The notes under the pieces were generated by a model that saw nothing but the letters and a program-made list of their open reading frames with translations, was not told the DNA's origin and did not search any database. Source: an uncultured Opitutia bacterium (lineage in GTDB: Bacteria; Verrucomicrobiota; Verrucomicrobiia; Opitutales; UBA953). From it: 64,000 nt of DNA. The DNA lies in contig CAIOAN010000002.1 in the NCBI GenBank assembly GCA_903855995.1, forward strand, positions 1-64,000, written 5' to 3'. Both the position numbers and the translations under genes were made by a program. Below, one piece after another: positions 1 through 9,361 of the stretch (positions are counted from its first letter, which is position 1; every line of letters begins with the position of its first letter).

Positions 1-338
1 CCACGGCCACCGACATCCCCAATCCCGGCAGCAAAGCCACGCTCTTCCCCCTGGGCGGCGACGCGGTTGCCCTCCTGCACAACCCCAACTCCAAGCGCCG
101 CGCCCCGCTGGCACTCTGGATCAGTTTCGACGGCATGAAGACCTGGCCTTACCAACGCGTGCTCATCGAAGAGGCCGGCCCCGACCCCCAGTATCCGGGC
201 AAGCTGATGAAGGGTTCGCTCAATTATCCGGATGGCTTCGTCAGCGAAGACAAGCAGTGGCTGCACTTCGCCTTCGACGACGCCCGCCACCGCGCCGTGC
301 ATTACAGCGCAAAACTGCCGCCACTTACTGCGAAATAA
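1..338 (+). CDS. Sialidase/BNR-repeat family protein, C-terminal part
   Basis: The reading frame is open from base 3, so the gene starts upstream of the window and only about 111 C-terminal residues are visible. They contain an Asp-box (S-F-D-G-M-K-T-W) and the final beta-propeller blade pattern typical of exo-sialidase-like BNR proteins, ending with a stretch about reading 'behaviour' of the last strands ([10 protein letters not shown]). The family hydrolyses terminal sialic acids or related sugars, but many verrucomicrobial members have unknown substrates and the catalytic region is not in view. It is convergent with the deacetylase on the other strand, 21 bases away, with no clear terminator between them. 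Confidence 0.75.
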   Translation, partial: TATDIPNPGSKATLFPLGGDAVALLHNPNSKRRAPLALWISFDGMKTWPYQRVLIEEAGPDPQYPGKLMKGSLNYPDGFVSEDKQWLHFAFDDARHRAVHYSAKLPPLTAK

Positions 339-359
339 AAGCCGCCCGAATGCCGGTGA

Positions 360-1115
360 TTATTTCTTCGGCGAGGGGAGATAGCGAGCGAGGTCGCGCA
401 TCGCAATCACCGTGCAGCCCGACCTCTTGAGTTCCGCCACATAAGCTTCGAATTTTACCGGATCGGTATTGACCCAGGGGTGACGGATGTCCGGCACACC
501 GTGAAAAGTAATCACGGCAATCTTACCGTCGCGGGCCGACGCGATCGCCACCTTGAATTGCTCCAGCGTGCTCGCGGGCTTACTGTCAAAAGCCTGAGGG
601 AGCGTCAGCGGATCGTCCACGGCGGGATCGAAGACACGCGCACCGCCGGCCCGTGCGAAACGATACCCACGCGCACGCAGCACCTCGGTCGCCACGGGAC
701 TGGTCGCATAACCCGGATAAGAAAAAGTCGTGGGCACGGGGATGCCGTTTTCCGTGCAGCGCTTCTCGATGTGCACCAGATCGGCATCAATCTCCGCCGC
801 CTTCTGGGTGTTCACGCCCTTGTGGGCTCGGGTGTGATTACCAATCTCAAACCCATCTGCATTGAGCTGCTTGATCTGCGCCCATGTCAGATAGTGCTCC
901 TTGTCCTGCACGAACTCGAAGCCCTCGGTGATATAAAAGGTCGCTCCAAAGCCATGCTTCTTGAGCAGAGGCGCCACGAAGGTGGCATGACTCGCGACCG
1001 AATCGTCAAAGGTCAGGACGACCAGCCCGTCGGGAATCTTCGGGGCGGGCTCCGCCGCCCAAAGCGAGAGGAGCAGAAGATGGCTAAAGACAAACAGGCG
1101 AAAGCAGTGGCTCAT
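360..1115 (-). CDS. Secreted polysaccharide deacetylase (NodB domain)
   Basis: 251 residues from the ATG at 1115, which puts a hydrophobic Sec signal (about residues 5-20) at the N terminus; the frame is open 14 codons further upstream, but that extension is not signal-like. The NodB metal-binding residues are visible: T-F-D-D at 35-38 and H94/H98 in N-H-T-R-A-H, followed by S-Y-P-G-Y near 132 and a C-terminal T-F-H-G (H205). CE4 enzymes remove N- or O-acetyl groups from polysaccharides using a divalent metal. It is one of two genes on the - strand and is divergent from the lipoprotein at 1215. A second, unrelated-looking NodB protein is at 32908. Substrate cannot be inferred. Confidence 0.88.
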   Translation of the reverse strand: MSHCFRLFVFSHLLLLSLWAAEPAPKIPDGLVVLTFDDSVASHATFVAPLLKKHGFGATFYITEGFEFVQDKEHYLTWAQIKQLNADGFEIGNHTRAHKGVNTQKAAEIDADLVHIEKRCTENGIPVPTTFSYPGYATSPVATEVLRARGYRFARAGGARVFDPAVDDPLTLPQAFDSKPASTLEQFKVAIASARDGKIAVITFHGVPDIRHPWVNTDPVKFEAYVAELKRSGCTVIAMRDLARYLPSPKK

Positions 1116-1214
1116 GGAGGGGTGCCGGCATTGAGCCAACCCAGCGGGAGAGGACAATCCGAATGCATTTGCGCACGCGCCGCGAACGACAAGCCTTAGC
1201 CCTGCCCGACCCCG

Positions 1215-2420
1215 ATGACTTTCCGCTTCACCCTCTGCCTCGCCCTCCTACTCGCCGGGTGCTCCACACCCAAAGATGCCCCCAGGCCTGCCGCTTCAAC
1301 CCGCATCCTGCCCGCCGGATGGAACGCCAAGGCCGAAGGCGACAAGGTCATGGCCAGCCTCACCAAGGTCACCGGACCCGACGTCAAAGGCGCCCACGAC
1401 TCACATCTGGCCATCGTCGGCGACCGGGCCTTCGTGATTTCGGAAGTCAACGACCGCCAAGCCGGCGAGGCCGCCGGGTGGCCGTTCATCTACACCGCTC
1501 TCTCCATCGTCGACCTGCACACCTCTCAGGTGCTCGATGTGATGACGGTCGCCCGCTCGGAACAAGCCTTCGCCAACGAGACCCTCCCGGTCGGCGCCTG
1601 CTTCGTCCCGCGAGTCAAACAGGTCAGCCCGCAGACGGTGCGCTGCTGGTTCGCCAGCGAGCAACCCGGCAAACGCCAGTCGCAGACTTATTACCGCGAC
1701 CTCGACCTGCGCACGCTGACCTTCGAGAAAGAGATCCATCGCATGAAGCTGACGACAAGCGACGGCACGTTTGATCTTCAGCCGAAGCCTCTCCACGACG
1801 ACGCCGCTAAGCAGGGCTTTAAGCGCAAGCCCGTCGATGCCGGGCTGTATATGTTCGATAACTTTAAGGAGTTCGACGGCCAGACGTATATCGCTATCAA
1901 TAACTACCTCGGCGCCCAGCAGGCCCTCTGCACGATGAACGCGGCCGCCGACACGCTCACGGTCGTCGGCCACTTCAACGGACCCGGCGAACCGGCGCTG
2001 ACTGAGCCCGCCATCAACCGCCTCCCCGACGGCACCTGGCTCGCGATCTCCCGCAAGGAAAATGGCGACCGCAATTATTGGTTCTCCGAGAGCAAGGACG
2101 GCAAGACTTGGACTACCGGCGGCGAAAAGGATTTCGTGAAGAATGGCACCGCCTCCAAGCCCACCTTCGATAAGTTCAAAGGCCTCTATTACCTCGGCTG
2201 GCAGGAGCGCACGACCATCGAGAAAGTCGGGCGCAGCGTCTTCAACCTCGACGTCTCTACGGACGGGAAGCACTGGGAACGTAAATACCGCTTTGAGACC
2301 ACGAAGTCCTTCCAGTACCCGACTTTCATCGAATCCGACGGACAGATCTGGCTCTGCGCGACCCAGGGAGACACCGACCCAAGCCGCAAGGAACGCATCA
2401 TGTTCGGCAAGCTGGAATAA
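1215..2420 (+). CDS. Sialidase-like beta-propeller lipoprotein
   Basis: 401 residues. The N terminus is a lipoprotein signal with lipobox L-A-G-C (Cys16), so the protein is expected to be membrane anchored outside the cytoplasm. Two Asp-boxes are present, S293-K-D-G-K-T-W299 and S348-T-D-G-K-H-W354, placing it among BNR/sialidase-type propellers. The early part (residues 50-110) describes strand-rich repeats. I do not see a clear sialidase Arg triad, so sialidase activity is unproven; a related glycan-binding or glycosidase role is equally possible. It follows the divergent deacetylase by 99 bases, and is separated by 71 bases from the beta-helix gene, which has its own promoter-like motif. 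Confidence 0.75.
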   Translation: MTFRFTLCLALLLAGCSTPKDAPRPAASTRILPAGWNAKAEGDKVMASLTKVTGPDVKGAHDSHLAIVGDRAFVISEVNDRQAGEAAGWPFIYTALSIVDLHTSQVLDVMTVARSEQAFANETLPVGACFVPRVKQVSPQTVRCWFASEQPGKRQSQTYYRDLDLRTLTFEKEIHRMKLTTSDGTFDLQPKPLHDDAAKQGFKRKPVDAGLYMFDNFKEFDGQTYIAINNYLGAQQALCTMNAAADTLTVVGHFNGPGEPALTEPAINRLPDGTWLAISRKENGDRNYWFSESKDGKTWTTGGEKDFVKNGTASKPTFDKFKGLYYLGWQERTTIEKVGRSVFNLDVSTDGKHWERKYRFETTKSFQYPTFIESDGQIWLCATQGDTDPSRKERIMFGKLE

Positions 2421-2440
2421 GGCCCGCTCGCCAATTCTCC

Positions 2441-2469
2441 TCGCAACCAAGGGGGCTCCGTCCTGTCTA
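2441..2469 (+). promoter_or_regulatory. ECF-like promoter motif upstream of beta-helix gene
   Basis: GCAACC at 2443-2448, 16 bases, then GTCTA at 2465-2469, 23 bases before the ATG at 2492. The surrounding 24 bases (2433-2456) are nearly identical to those at 4762-4786. The AAC and GTC halves resemble ECF sigma -35 and -10 elements. The same spacing recurs at five other gene starts. Role is inferred. Confidence 0.55.
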
Positions 2470-2491
2470 GGAAGCATCGGCTACCCCGCCG

Positions 2492-4735
2492 ATGCCCATG
2501 CCTCGACTACCCTTCTTCGCTGCCACGCTTTTAACGTGTGCACTCACCTTCGCCGCCCCCACCTCCGGCGATTGGTTGAACGTCCGTGAACATGGCGTTT
2601 CCGGGTCCGACTTCGCCACGACCGCGACCACGACCGCTGGCTCAAAACAAATCACCGTGACGGACGTCGGCGACTTCCAGGTCGGTCAGGCCGTCATGGT
2701 GTCCAAGGCCAACGTACGCTATACCCCGACCTTCCTCTGGGGCACGGGTGAGCGCTATAAGAATATGAAGCCTCTCAATGGCTCGGTCGAAGTCCGCGGC
2801 TACGACGGCACCGCCGGCAGTTGGGTGACCTACCTCCTAGACATCAAGCCATCCGCCCAGCCAAGTTTCCGCTGGAGCGACGACCTCGGCCGCACCTGGC
2901 AGCCCGAGCAGCCCATCACCCACGACTGGCAGAAACTGAACGGCGGCATTGAAGTGAAACTCAACGAACGCGACTGGCAGGCTGGTTACGTCATCGCCTT
3001 CGGCGGACGCGATCAACTCATCAGCCGCATCACGAAGATCGAAGGTAACGTCCTCATGCTCGAGGATGCCGCCAATCGTACCATCACCGATGGCAAGGTG
3101 CGACATAACGACACACGAGCCCTGCAAGCCGCCATCAATAAAGCGCAAAAAGAGAAACTGAAAATCTACATTCCCTCCGGACGTTATCGCCTCTCCGCCG
3201 GCCTAGAGATCCGTAATCCTGGCTCAGTCACCATCGAAGGCGCCAACCCGATTGACACCATCATCGACATGAGCGAAGGCGAAGGCGCGTGCTTCATGAC
3301 GTCGGGCGGGACGGAATTCAATCTGCGCAATCTCAGCATGGTCGGCTTCATGGGCTTTGATGAACGCGACAAGGCCGGCGAACTGCGCACCTACGGATCG
3401 ACAGCCGTCTGGGGATTCTTTCTCAAGCCCTGCAACGCCCTTGAAATCCGCAACACCCGCAGGGTTCTCGTCGAGAACTGCCATGGCTCCAAGATGTCTC
3501 GCGAATGCTTCGTGGCTACTAGTCGCAGTCGCACCGGACAGAAGGCCGGCCCGGAAGCCGGCTTCAGCAATCAGGGCGTTAAAGCCGAGAGCGAAGGCGA
3601 CGCGCCGGACACGGGTAATTGCGAGCAGGTCACCTACCTGCGTTGCTCCGTCACGAACTCCGCCCGCAACGCCTTTAACGACGTCATGTGCGGCTCAGAG
3701 AATACCTCCGTCCTACAGTGCCGCATCGTCGACGTCGGCGGCTGCACCTGGGAAGGCGCCTCCCGCTACGTGAAATTCATCGGCAACTACGTGCGTAACG
3801 CCGGGGTCGTCGGCATGGGCAACCTCGGGCCGGCTAACCGCGACAGTTCCTTCCCCACTTTGGGCTCCGGCCAACACATCATCGCGGACAACGTCTTCGA
3901 AGATATCGCCTGCTACGGTGGCGCGGCCATTCGGACGAGTCGGGGCGCCACCCAGGTCATCATCCGCAATAATCTCTTCGTGAATTTTCGCTCCCACGCG
4001 ATCGACAGCGGCGGTGGCTTCGTGCCGAACGAGTACCAGTCCGCCAACACCCTCATCACCGGCAACATCATCGACCTCACCTCACCCGACGGCACCGCGA
4101 AAGCCCGGACAGCTATCACGGTGGACGGTGATGATACCACGGTAACGGACAATCAGATCTATGTGCGCGGAAAGACCGACCCACTAGTCACTGCTATTCA
4201 TGTCCGCGAGCCATCTCGTCACGTACTCATTCACGATAACCTTATCCGCGATTGCGGCACCGGCCTGCAGGTCAGTTCCTGCTTCGCCCCCGTCAACGTC
4301 GTGCTCAGCCCGACTTCGTTCACGCCGCGGTACGGCCGCGTACCGATGGGCGGATGGCAACTCCGCGACCAGCAATACCACGGCTGGCAGCTGAATTGGC
4401 TCAAGGCTGGCAAGCCCGTCGGCTCGGCGACGATCGAGAGCTACGATTTCACGACCTTGACGTTTACGCTGACCGCATCCGCTGACTTCAAGCCCGGCGA
4501 TCTTTTTGAAATCCACCCGCCCCAACTCAACTGGGACATCCGGGCAAACACGCTCAGCGGTTGCCTCAACCCGATCGTCATCGATGCCATCGGCAGCGAG
4601 ACCTCCCTGATTCGCGATAACCAGATTAGCCGAGGCGACGCCCCGACCACGACCACCGCGATCCGACTGACCCGCGGCCAATTCGAGGTCACGGGCAACC
4701 GCCTCAACGGTTTCGCCCCGGTACCGGCCCGCTAA
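2492..4735 (+). CDS. Secreted right-handed beta-helix protein (pectate-lyase superfamily)
   Basis: 747 residues with a Sec signal (cleavage near A22). Residues 27-40 (D-W-L-N-V-R-E-H-G) open like pectate-lyase-superfamily/GH28-related beta-helix proteins, and H-N-D-T-R-A-L-Q-A-A-I-N followed by I-P-S-G-R-Y gives the usual start of the helix proper. Many N-rich turns (I-R-N-N-L-F, I-T-G-N-I-I) follow to about residue 680. Between the two lies an inserted segment (about 85-190) carrying an Asp-box-like S129-D-D-L-G-R-T-W136, unusual for this fold. Likely a polysaccharide lyase or hydrolase, or a carbohydrate-binding protein; no catalytic set can be assigned. An alternative ATG lies two codons downstream. 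Confidence 0.78.
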   Translation: MPMPRLPFFAATLLTCALTFAAPTSGDWLNVREHGVSGSDFATTATTTAGSKQITVTDVGDFQVGQAVMVSKANVRYTPTFLWGTGERYKNMKPLNGSVEVRGYDGTAGSWVTYLLDIKPSAQPSFRWSDDLGRTWQPEQPITHDWQKLNGGIEVKLNERDWQAGYVIAFGGRDQLISRITKIEGNVLMLEDAANRTITDGKVRHNDTRALQAAINKAQKEKLKIYIPSGRYRLSAGLEIRNPGSVTIEGANPIDTIIDMSEGEGACFMTSGGTEFNLRNLSMVGFMGFDERDKAGELRTYGSTAVWGFFLKPCNALEIRNTRRVLVENCHGSKMSRECFVATSRSRTGQKAGPEAGFSNQGVKAESEGDAPDTGNCEQVTYLRCSVTNSARNAFNDVMCGSENTSVLQCRIVDVGGCTWEGASRYVKFIGNYVRNAGVVGMGNLGPANRDSSFPTLGSGQHIIADNVFEDIACYGGAAIRTSRGATQVIIRNNLFVNFRSHAIDSGGGFVPNEYQSANTLITGNIIDLTSPDGTAKARTAITVDGDDTTVTDNQIYVRGKTDPLVTAIHVREPSRHVLIHDNLIRDCGTGLQVSSCFAPVNVVLSPTSFTPRYGRVPMGGWQLRDQQYHGWQLNWLKAGKPVGSATIESYDFTTLTFTLTASADFKPGDLFEIHPPQLNWDIRANTLSGCLNPIVIDAIGSETSLIRDNQISRGDAPTTTTAIRLTRGQFEVTGNRLNGFAPVPAR

Positions 4736-4769
4736 GCCACTAAAGGGGCTGCATCCGGGCAAATTCTCC

Positions 4770-4798
4770 TCGCAACCAAAGGGGGCGAGGGTTGTCTT
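4770..4798 (+). promoter_or_regulatory. ECF-like promoter motif upstream of FG-GAP gene
   Basis: GCAACC at 4772-4777, 16 bases, then GTCTT at 4794-4798, 68 bases before the ATG at 4867. It shares an extended sequence upstream (4762-4786) with the site at 2433-2456 apart from one extra A in the spacer's A-run, compensated elsewhere so that the AACC-to-GTCT distance is unchanged. Confidence 0.55.
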
Positions 4799-4866
4799 AA
4801 AGGTATCCCCAAACCTAGGCACGAGACCCCTCGCCGCCCTTGGCTCCCTTCCCCCTCTTCATCCCC

Positions 4867-6120
4867 ATGCGCTCCCTCCTCACCCTCACCCTGGCTTCGC
4901 TCTTCGCGAGCGCCACCGCCGCCGAGGTCAGCTTCTCGAAGCAGACCCTGACCAAGGACTTCGTCGCCGAAGGCGTCGCGGTAGCCGACTTCGATCATGA
5001 CGGCCACATGGATGTCGCGGCCGGCGGCTTCATCTGGTTCGGCCCCGACTTCAAGCGCAAGGAAAGCTTCACGCCTCAGCAGGTGCACGCCACCGGCCCG
5101 AACAAGACCCCTTATAACGGCGCGATTGGCTACTCTGACTACTTCATCTCCTACGCCCACGACTTCAACGGCGATGGCTGGGCCGATATCCTCGTCTACG
5201 GCTTCCCCGGCGACCCCGCCTACCTCTTCATCAACCCGCAGGGCAAGGGCGGCGATTGGGCGAAGCATAACATCTTCGACGTCGCCGATGGCGAATCCCC
5301 CGCCCTCGCGGACATCAACGGCGACGGCAAGCCGGAGCTCCTCGTCCACACGAGCGACCTCGTGAAGGACGCTAAGAAGAACAAGGGGCGCACCGGCGGC
5401 CAGTTCGGTTACGCTGAGATCGATTGGTCCAACCCGACGGGTAAAGCGAAGTTCCACCCCATCACCGAGAAATCCCCGGCCAACGACACCAAGATCTTCA
5501 AGTACACGCACGGCTACGGCGCCGGCGACGTCAATGGCGATGGCCTCGTCGACATCCTCGAGAAAGACGGCTGGTACGAACAGCCGAAGGACCTCTCCAA
5601 GGGCGAACCCTGGAAGTTCCACCCGGTCAAGTTCGCCGGCCATGGCGGCGCCCAGATGTATGTCTACGACGTCAACGGCGACGGACGCCCCGACGTGATC
5701 ACCAGCGACCACGCCCACGGCTACGGCCTCGCGTGGTTCGAACAAAACAAGGACGGCACCTTCACCGAGCATAAGCTCATGGGCGACACCAAGGCCGACG
5801 CCCCCCTCGGCGTGAACTTCAGCCAGGTCCACGCCATCGAGCTCGTCGACGTCAATGGTGACGGCCTCAAGGACATCGTCTGCGGGAAGCGTCGCTGGGC
5901 CCACGGCACCAAGGGCGACGTCGATCCGAACGACGACCCGGTACTCTACTGGTTCGAACTCAAGCGTGACGGCAAAGGCGGTGCGACCTACATCCCTCAC
6001 CTGATCGACAACGACAGCGGCGTCGGCACCCAGTTCTGGACCGGCGACATCAACAAGGACGGCAAGACCGACGTGGTCGTGGCCAACAAGCACGGCGTCT
6101 TCGTCTTCACCCAGAAGTAA
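4867..6120 (+). CDS. Secreted FG-GAP/VCBS repeat protein
   Basis: 417 residues from ATG 4867 (MRSLL..., Sec signal cut after about residue 19); an in-frame ATG at 4840 would add nine non-signal residues. At least six calcium-binding loops of the form (D/I/V)-N-G-D-G-x-x-D are visible (for example F-N-G-D-G-W-A-D, V-N-G-D-G-R-P-D, I-N-K-D-G-K-T-D), the hallmark of integrin-alpha-like FG-GAP seven-bladed propellers. Such proteins are extracellular and usually bind ligands or carry a catalytic partner; in PVC bacteria they often sit among glycan-degrading enzymes. No extra enzymatic domain is visible. Transcription probably starts at the ECF-like motif upstream. Confidence 0.82.
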   Translation: MRSLLTLTLASLFASATAAEVSFSKQTLTKDFVAEGVAVADFDHDGHMDVAAGGFIWFGPDFKRKESFTPQQVHATGPNKTPYNGAIGYSDYFISYAHDFNGDGWADILVYGFPGDPAYLFINPQGKGGDWAKHNIFDVADGESPALADINGDGKPELLVHTSDLVKDAKKNKGRTGGQFGYAEIDWSNPTGKAKFHPITEKSPANDTKIFKYTHGYGAGDVNGDGLVDILEKDGWYEQPKDLSKGEPWKFHPVKFAGHGGAQMYVYDVNGDGRPDVITSDHAHGYGLAWFEQNKDGTFTEHKLMGDTKADAPLGVNFSQVHAIELVDVNGDGLKDIVCGKRRWAHGTKGDVDPNDDPVLYWFELKRDGKGGATYIPHLIDNDSGVGTQFWTGDINKDGKTDVVVANKHGVFVFTQK

Positions 6121-6143
6121 GCCGCCCACTGTCCCATTCCCTC

Positions 6144-6185
6144 ATCATGGGGTCAGACCCTATTAAAGGGGTCTGACCCCATGAT
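6144..6185. repeat. Palindromic GGGGTCAGACCC-type element
   Basis: Perfect inverted repeat with 17-base arms (6144-6160 and 6169-6185) and an 8-base loop (TATTAAAG). The core GGGGTCAGACCC recurs in two other gaps (13590-13701, 24652-24670). No T-run follows, so it is not a classical terminator; it resembles the REP/RAYT class of dispersed palindromes. Confidence 0.75.
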
Positions 6186-6215
6186 CTTTCACGACACCCA
6201 ACCTGCCCTCATCCC

Positions 6216-6908
6216 ATGCGCTCCTTGCTCTGCCTGCTCCTCGCCCTGACAGCCGTCGCCGCCGATAAGCCCGCCCCGGTCGAGACCGACAAGCGCGTGC
6301 AGTCCGACGGCAAGGGCTGGCGCATCGAGAAAGCGGTCATCAAGGACGCCAAGCTCCCCCGCGTGCTGCTGATCGGCGACTCGATCCTCAACGGCTACCA
6401 AGGCCAGGCGACGAAGCTGCTGAAGGGCAAGGCCAACGTCGACCTCTGGGTTAATCCCTATAACCAGTCTGAAGGCGTCAATAAGTTGCTCGCCGAAGTC
6501 CTCACCAACGGTCCTTACGACGTCGTCGTCTTTAACATGGGACTCCACGGCTGGCAGGAAGGCCGCATCAAGCCCGGCACCTTCGAACCGCTGATGAAAG
6601 GCTACGTCGAAGTCCTGAAAGCCAAACTGCCCAAGGCCAAGCTCCTCTGGGCCAGCAGCACGCCGGTCACGGTCAAGGGCAAGCCGACCGAGATCAACGC
6701 CGAGATCAACCCGATCATCATCGAACAAAACCGCATGGCCGCAAAGGTCATGGCCGAGATGAGCGTCCCGGTCGTCGATTTCTACGGCCTGCTCATCGAC
6801 AAGCGTGAGCTCGCCCGCGGCGATATGTTCCACTGGACCGGCCCGGCGTACAACCTAATCGCCCAGGCAGCCGTCGATGCCATCCTCCGCGAACTTGCCA
6901 CTAAGTAA
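6216..6908 (+). CDS. Secreted SGNH/GDSL-type hydrolase
   Basis: 230 residues with Sec signal (residues 1-16). Block I is L-I-G-D-S with nucleophile S56; a block III-like N107-M-G-L-H-G is present, and the catalytic dyad is D203-M-F-H206. These fit the SGNH esterase superfamily, often carbohydrate O-acetylesterases in such settings. It is the first gene of a tight six-gene operon reaching 13584; the next gene starts one base after its stop. The palindromic element lies directly upstream instead of a recognisable promoter. One of four SGNH proteins in the window (six catalytic domains if the tandem protein and SASA-type proteins are counted separately). Confidence 0.85.
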   Translation: MRSLLCLLLALTAVAADKPAPVETDKRVQSDGKGWRIEKAVIKDAKLPRVLLIGDSILNGYQGQATKLLKGKANVDLWVNPYNQSEGVNKLLAEVLTNGPYDVVVFNMGLHGWQEGRIKPGTFEPLMKGYVEVLKAKLPKAKLLWASSTPVTVKGKPTEINAEINPIIIEQNRMAAKVMAEMSVPVVDFYGLLIDKRELARGDMFHWTGPAYNLIAQAAVDAILRELATK

Positions 6909-6909
6909 A

Positions 6910-8137
6910 ATGCGCGCCCTGCTCCTCCTCATCGCGGCCCTGCCGCTCACAGCCGCCGACCAAGGCCCCTTGGCCCAGGCGATGCAACCGTTCGTCGACC
7001 AAAAGATCATCGCGGGTGCAGTGATGCTGGTCACCGACAAGGACAAGATCCTCGATGTCGAGACAGTCGGTTTCGCGAGCCTCGACGAAAAGAAGCCGAT
7101 GGTCGCAAATAATCTCTTCTGGTTAGCCTCCATCAGCAAGACCTTCGCCGGCACGGCCATCATGATGCTCGTCGACGAAGGAAAGCTGCGCATCGACGAC
7201 CCGGTCGAAAAATACCTCCCGGAGTTCAAAGGCCAGCAGGTAGCCGACGAAAAGGATCCGACGAAACTCCACCCCCCCGGCCCATCTCCTGACAATCAAG
7301 GAACTGCTCAACCACACCAGCGGCATCGTGACCCCGCAGGATAAGCGCTTGAAGCGTACTGACGACGTTCTGAAGGACGAAGTCGCCCAATACGGCACCC
7401 TGCCGCTCATCCGCGAACCCGGCACGAGGTTCGAATACAATAACTGCGGCATCAACACCGCCGGACGTATCGTCGAGGTCGTCAGCGGCATGCCCTACGC
7501 CGACTTCATCCAGCAACGCCTGCTGACGCCGCTAAAAATGACCGATACGGGCTTCTGGCCGAACGAGGAACAAGTGTCCCGTCACGCCCGCACCTCGAAG
7601 TGGAACGACGCCCACACGGAATTCACCGACCTGCCCTTTAAGCCCGATGCCAATCAGCTCAAGAAGGCCCCGGCCGGCCCCAAGGTGCCGCTCCGACTGC
7701 TCACCGAACAAGGCAGCGCTTTCATCGGCTTCTACGCCCATCGCTACGCCATGCCTGCCGGAGGCCTGTTCTCCACGGCGGATGATATGGCCCGCTACGG
7801 CCAGATGTTCCTCAACCATGGCGACTTCGGCGGACATCACTACCTCTCCGCGGAAGCCATCGGGATGATGACCAGCGACCAGACCAAGGATATTAAAGTG
7901 AGCCCGAGCGAAGCCCGCGGCCTCGGCTGGTTCGTCAAGATGCGTGACACCGATGGCCCCGCCGCCGGCAGCTTCGGCCACCGTGGCGCCCGTGCCCCAG
8001 CCCTGTGGATTGACCCTAAGAATGGCCTCGCGATGGTACTGCTCATCGAAAGCTGGGACCTTAAGGGCAAGGACCACGAGAACGTCGCCGGTGCCTTCTT
8101 CAAGACCGCCGTGGCCAAATTCGGTAAAGCCCACTGA
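6910..8137 (+). pseudogene. Serine hydrolase, beta-lactamase class C family, frameshifted
   Basis: The first frame runs 6910-7344 and the second continues to 8137 from a different phase. The switch point is a run of seven C at 7272-7278: removing one C joins them into a normal 408-residue protein reading through H-L-L-T-I-K-E-L-L-N-H-T-S-G-I, a hallmark of this family. After repair all catalytic motifs are present: S74-I-S-K77, Y176-N-N178 and H357-R-G359, after a Sec signal. The family covers penicillin-binding-like esterases and beta-lactamases. It is either a recent inactivation, a phase-variable tract, or a sequencing error in a homopolymer; the intact motifs on both sides favour a very recent change or an error. 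Confidence 0.85.
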
Positions 8138-8143
8138 CCTATC

Positions 8144-9361
8144 ATGAAATTCTCACCGCTCATCGTCACGCTGCTCTGCCTCGCCTCTGCGCTACGCGCC
8201 GAAACCGGCGCCGACCGCAAGGTCGTGCTCGGGCTCGTCGACACCTGCGCCACCGCGCCGAAGACCTACGACGCCGAAGGCATCAAGCCCGACGGCCAGG
8301 TCCACGCGATCTTCTACGACGCGCTTCCGTGGAACGGAAAGCCCACCCGCGTCTTTGCCTGGATTGGCCTGCCGGCTAAACGCGAAGGCAAGGTGCCGGG
8401 CATGGTGCTCGTCCACGGCGGCGGCGGCACAGCCTACAAGGAATGGGTCCAGAAATGGAACGCCCAAGGATTCGCGGCCATCAGCATAGCGGTCGAAGGC
8501 CAGACCGACGTCGACGAGAAAAAAGAAGCCAAGGGCCGGCCCGTCTGGGCGCGCCACGCTTTATCCGGCCCCGCCCGCGACGGCACGTTCGCCGACACGA
8601 AACTCCCGGTGAAGGAACAATGGATGTATCACGCGCTCGCTGACACGATGCTCGCCAACTCCCTCCTCCGCTCCATGCCCGAAGTCGACGCCTCGAAGAT
8701 CGGTGTGATGGGCATCTCCTGGGGCGGCGTCATCACAAGCACGGTCATCGGGCTCGACGATCGCTTCGCCTTCGGCATCCCGACCTATGGTTGCGGCCAT
8801 CTCTTCGACGCTGAGAACGGCTGGGGTAAGGCTCTGCATGACAACGAGGGCTACCAGCAGGTCTGGGACGGCATGAACTACGCTGACCGCGTGAAGATGC
8901 CAGTGCTCTGGCTCTCCTGGCCGCAGGACGCCCACTTCCCGCTCGGTTGCCAGGCTGAAAATTACCGTAAGGCGCCCGGCCCCCGCATGGTCTCACTCGT
9001 CTCCAAGATGGGCCACAGCCACCCTGCCGGCTGGAATCCGCCCGACAGCTATGCCTTCGCGAAGAGCGTCGTCGAGACCGGCAAGCCGTGGGGCAGCTCA
9101 CCTTCGGCCAAGACCCAGGACGGCCACGCGATCGCGATCTTCTATTCCACGAAGCCGATCACGAGCGCCGTGCTCGTGTCGACGACCGACAAAGGCTTCA
9201 CCGGCACGCGCAAGTGGGTCGAGACACCTACCACCCTTACGGTGACGAACGAAATCGCCGCCACTGCCTCCGCGCCCTTGCCCACCGGCACGACGGCCTG
9301 GTATATCAACGCTTACGCCGACAAACTTACCCTCACCTCCGACTACCAAGAAATCAAATGA
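8144..9361 (+). CDS. Secreted alpha/beta hydrolase, acetylxylan-esterase/dienelactone-hydrolase type
   Basis: 405 residues with Sec signal (cleavage near A19). The alpha/beta-hydrolase pattern is clear: oxyanion region V-L-V-H-G-G-G-G at 88-95, nucleophile elbow G-I-S192-W-G-G, acid D262 in S-W-P-Q-D, and histidine at H291 or H293 in M-G-H-S-H. A C-terminal strand-rich domain (about 320-405) follows. Likely a carbohydrate esterase acting outside the cytoplasm; exact ester unknown. It starts six bases after the frameshifted hydrolase and its TGA overlaps the next ATG (ATGA), indicating one transcript. Confidence 0.82.
   Translation: MKFSPLIVTLLCLASALRAETGADRKVVLGLVDTCATAPKTYDAEGIKPDGQVHAIFYDALPWNGKPTRVFAWIGLPAKREGKVPGMVLVHGGGGTAYKEWVQKWNAQGFAAISIAVEGQTDVDEKKEAKGRPVWARHALSGPARDGTFADTKLPVKEQWMYHALADTMLANSLLRSMPEVDASKIGVMGISWGGVITSTVIGLDDRFAFGIPTYGCGHLFDAENGWGKALHDNEGYQQVWDGMNYADRVKMPVLWLSWPQDAHFPLGCQAENYRKAPGPRMVSLVSKMGHSHPAGWNPPDSYAFAKSVVETGKPWGSSPSAKTQDGHAIAIFYSTKPITSAVLVSTTDKGFTGTRKWVETPTTLTVTNEIAATASAPLPTGTTAWYINAYADKLTLTSDYQEIK

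Noticed and set aside
4732-6129. 465-codon open frame on the - strand across the FG-GAP gene
   Set aside because: Val/Asp/Glu-rich low-complexity translation caused by GC-rich third positions; the + strand gene has a signal peptide and six calcium-loop repeats.
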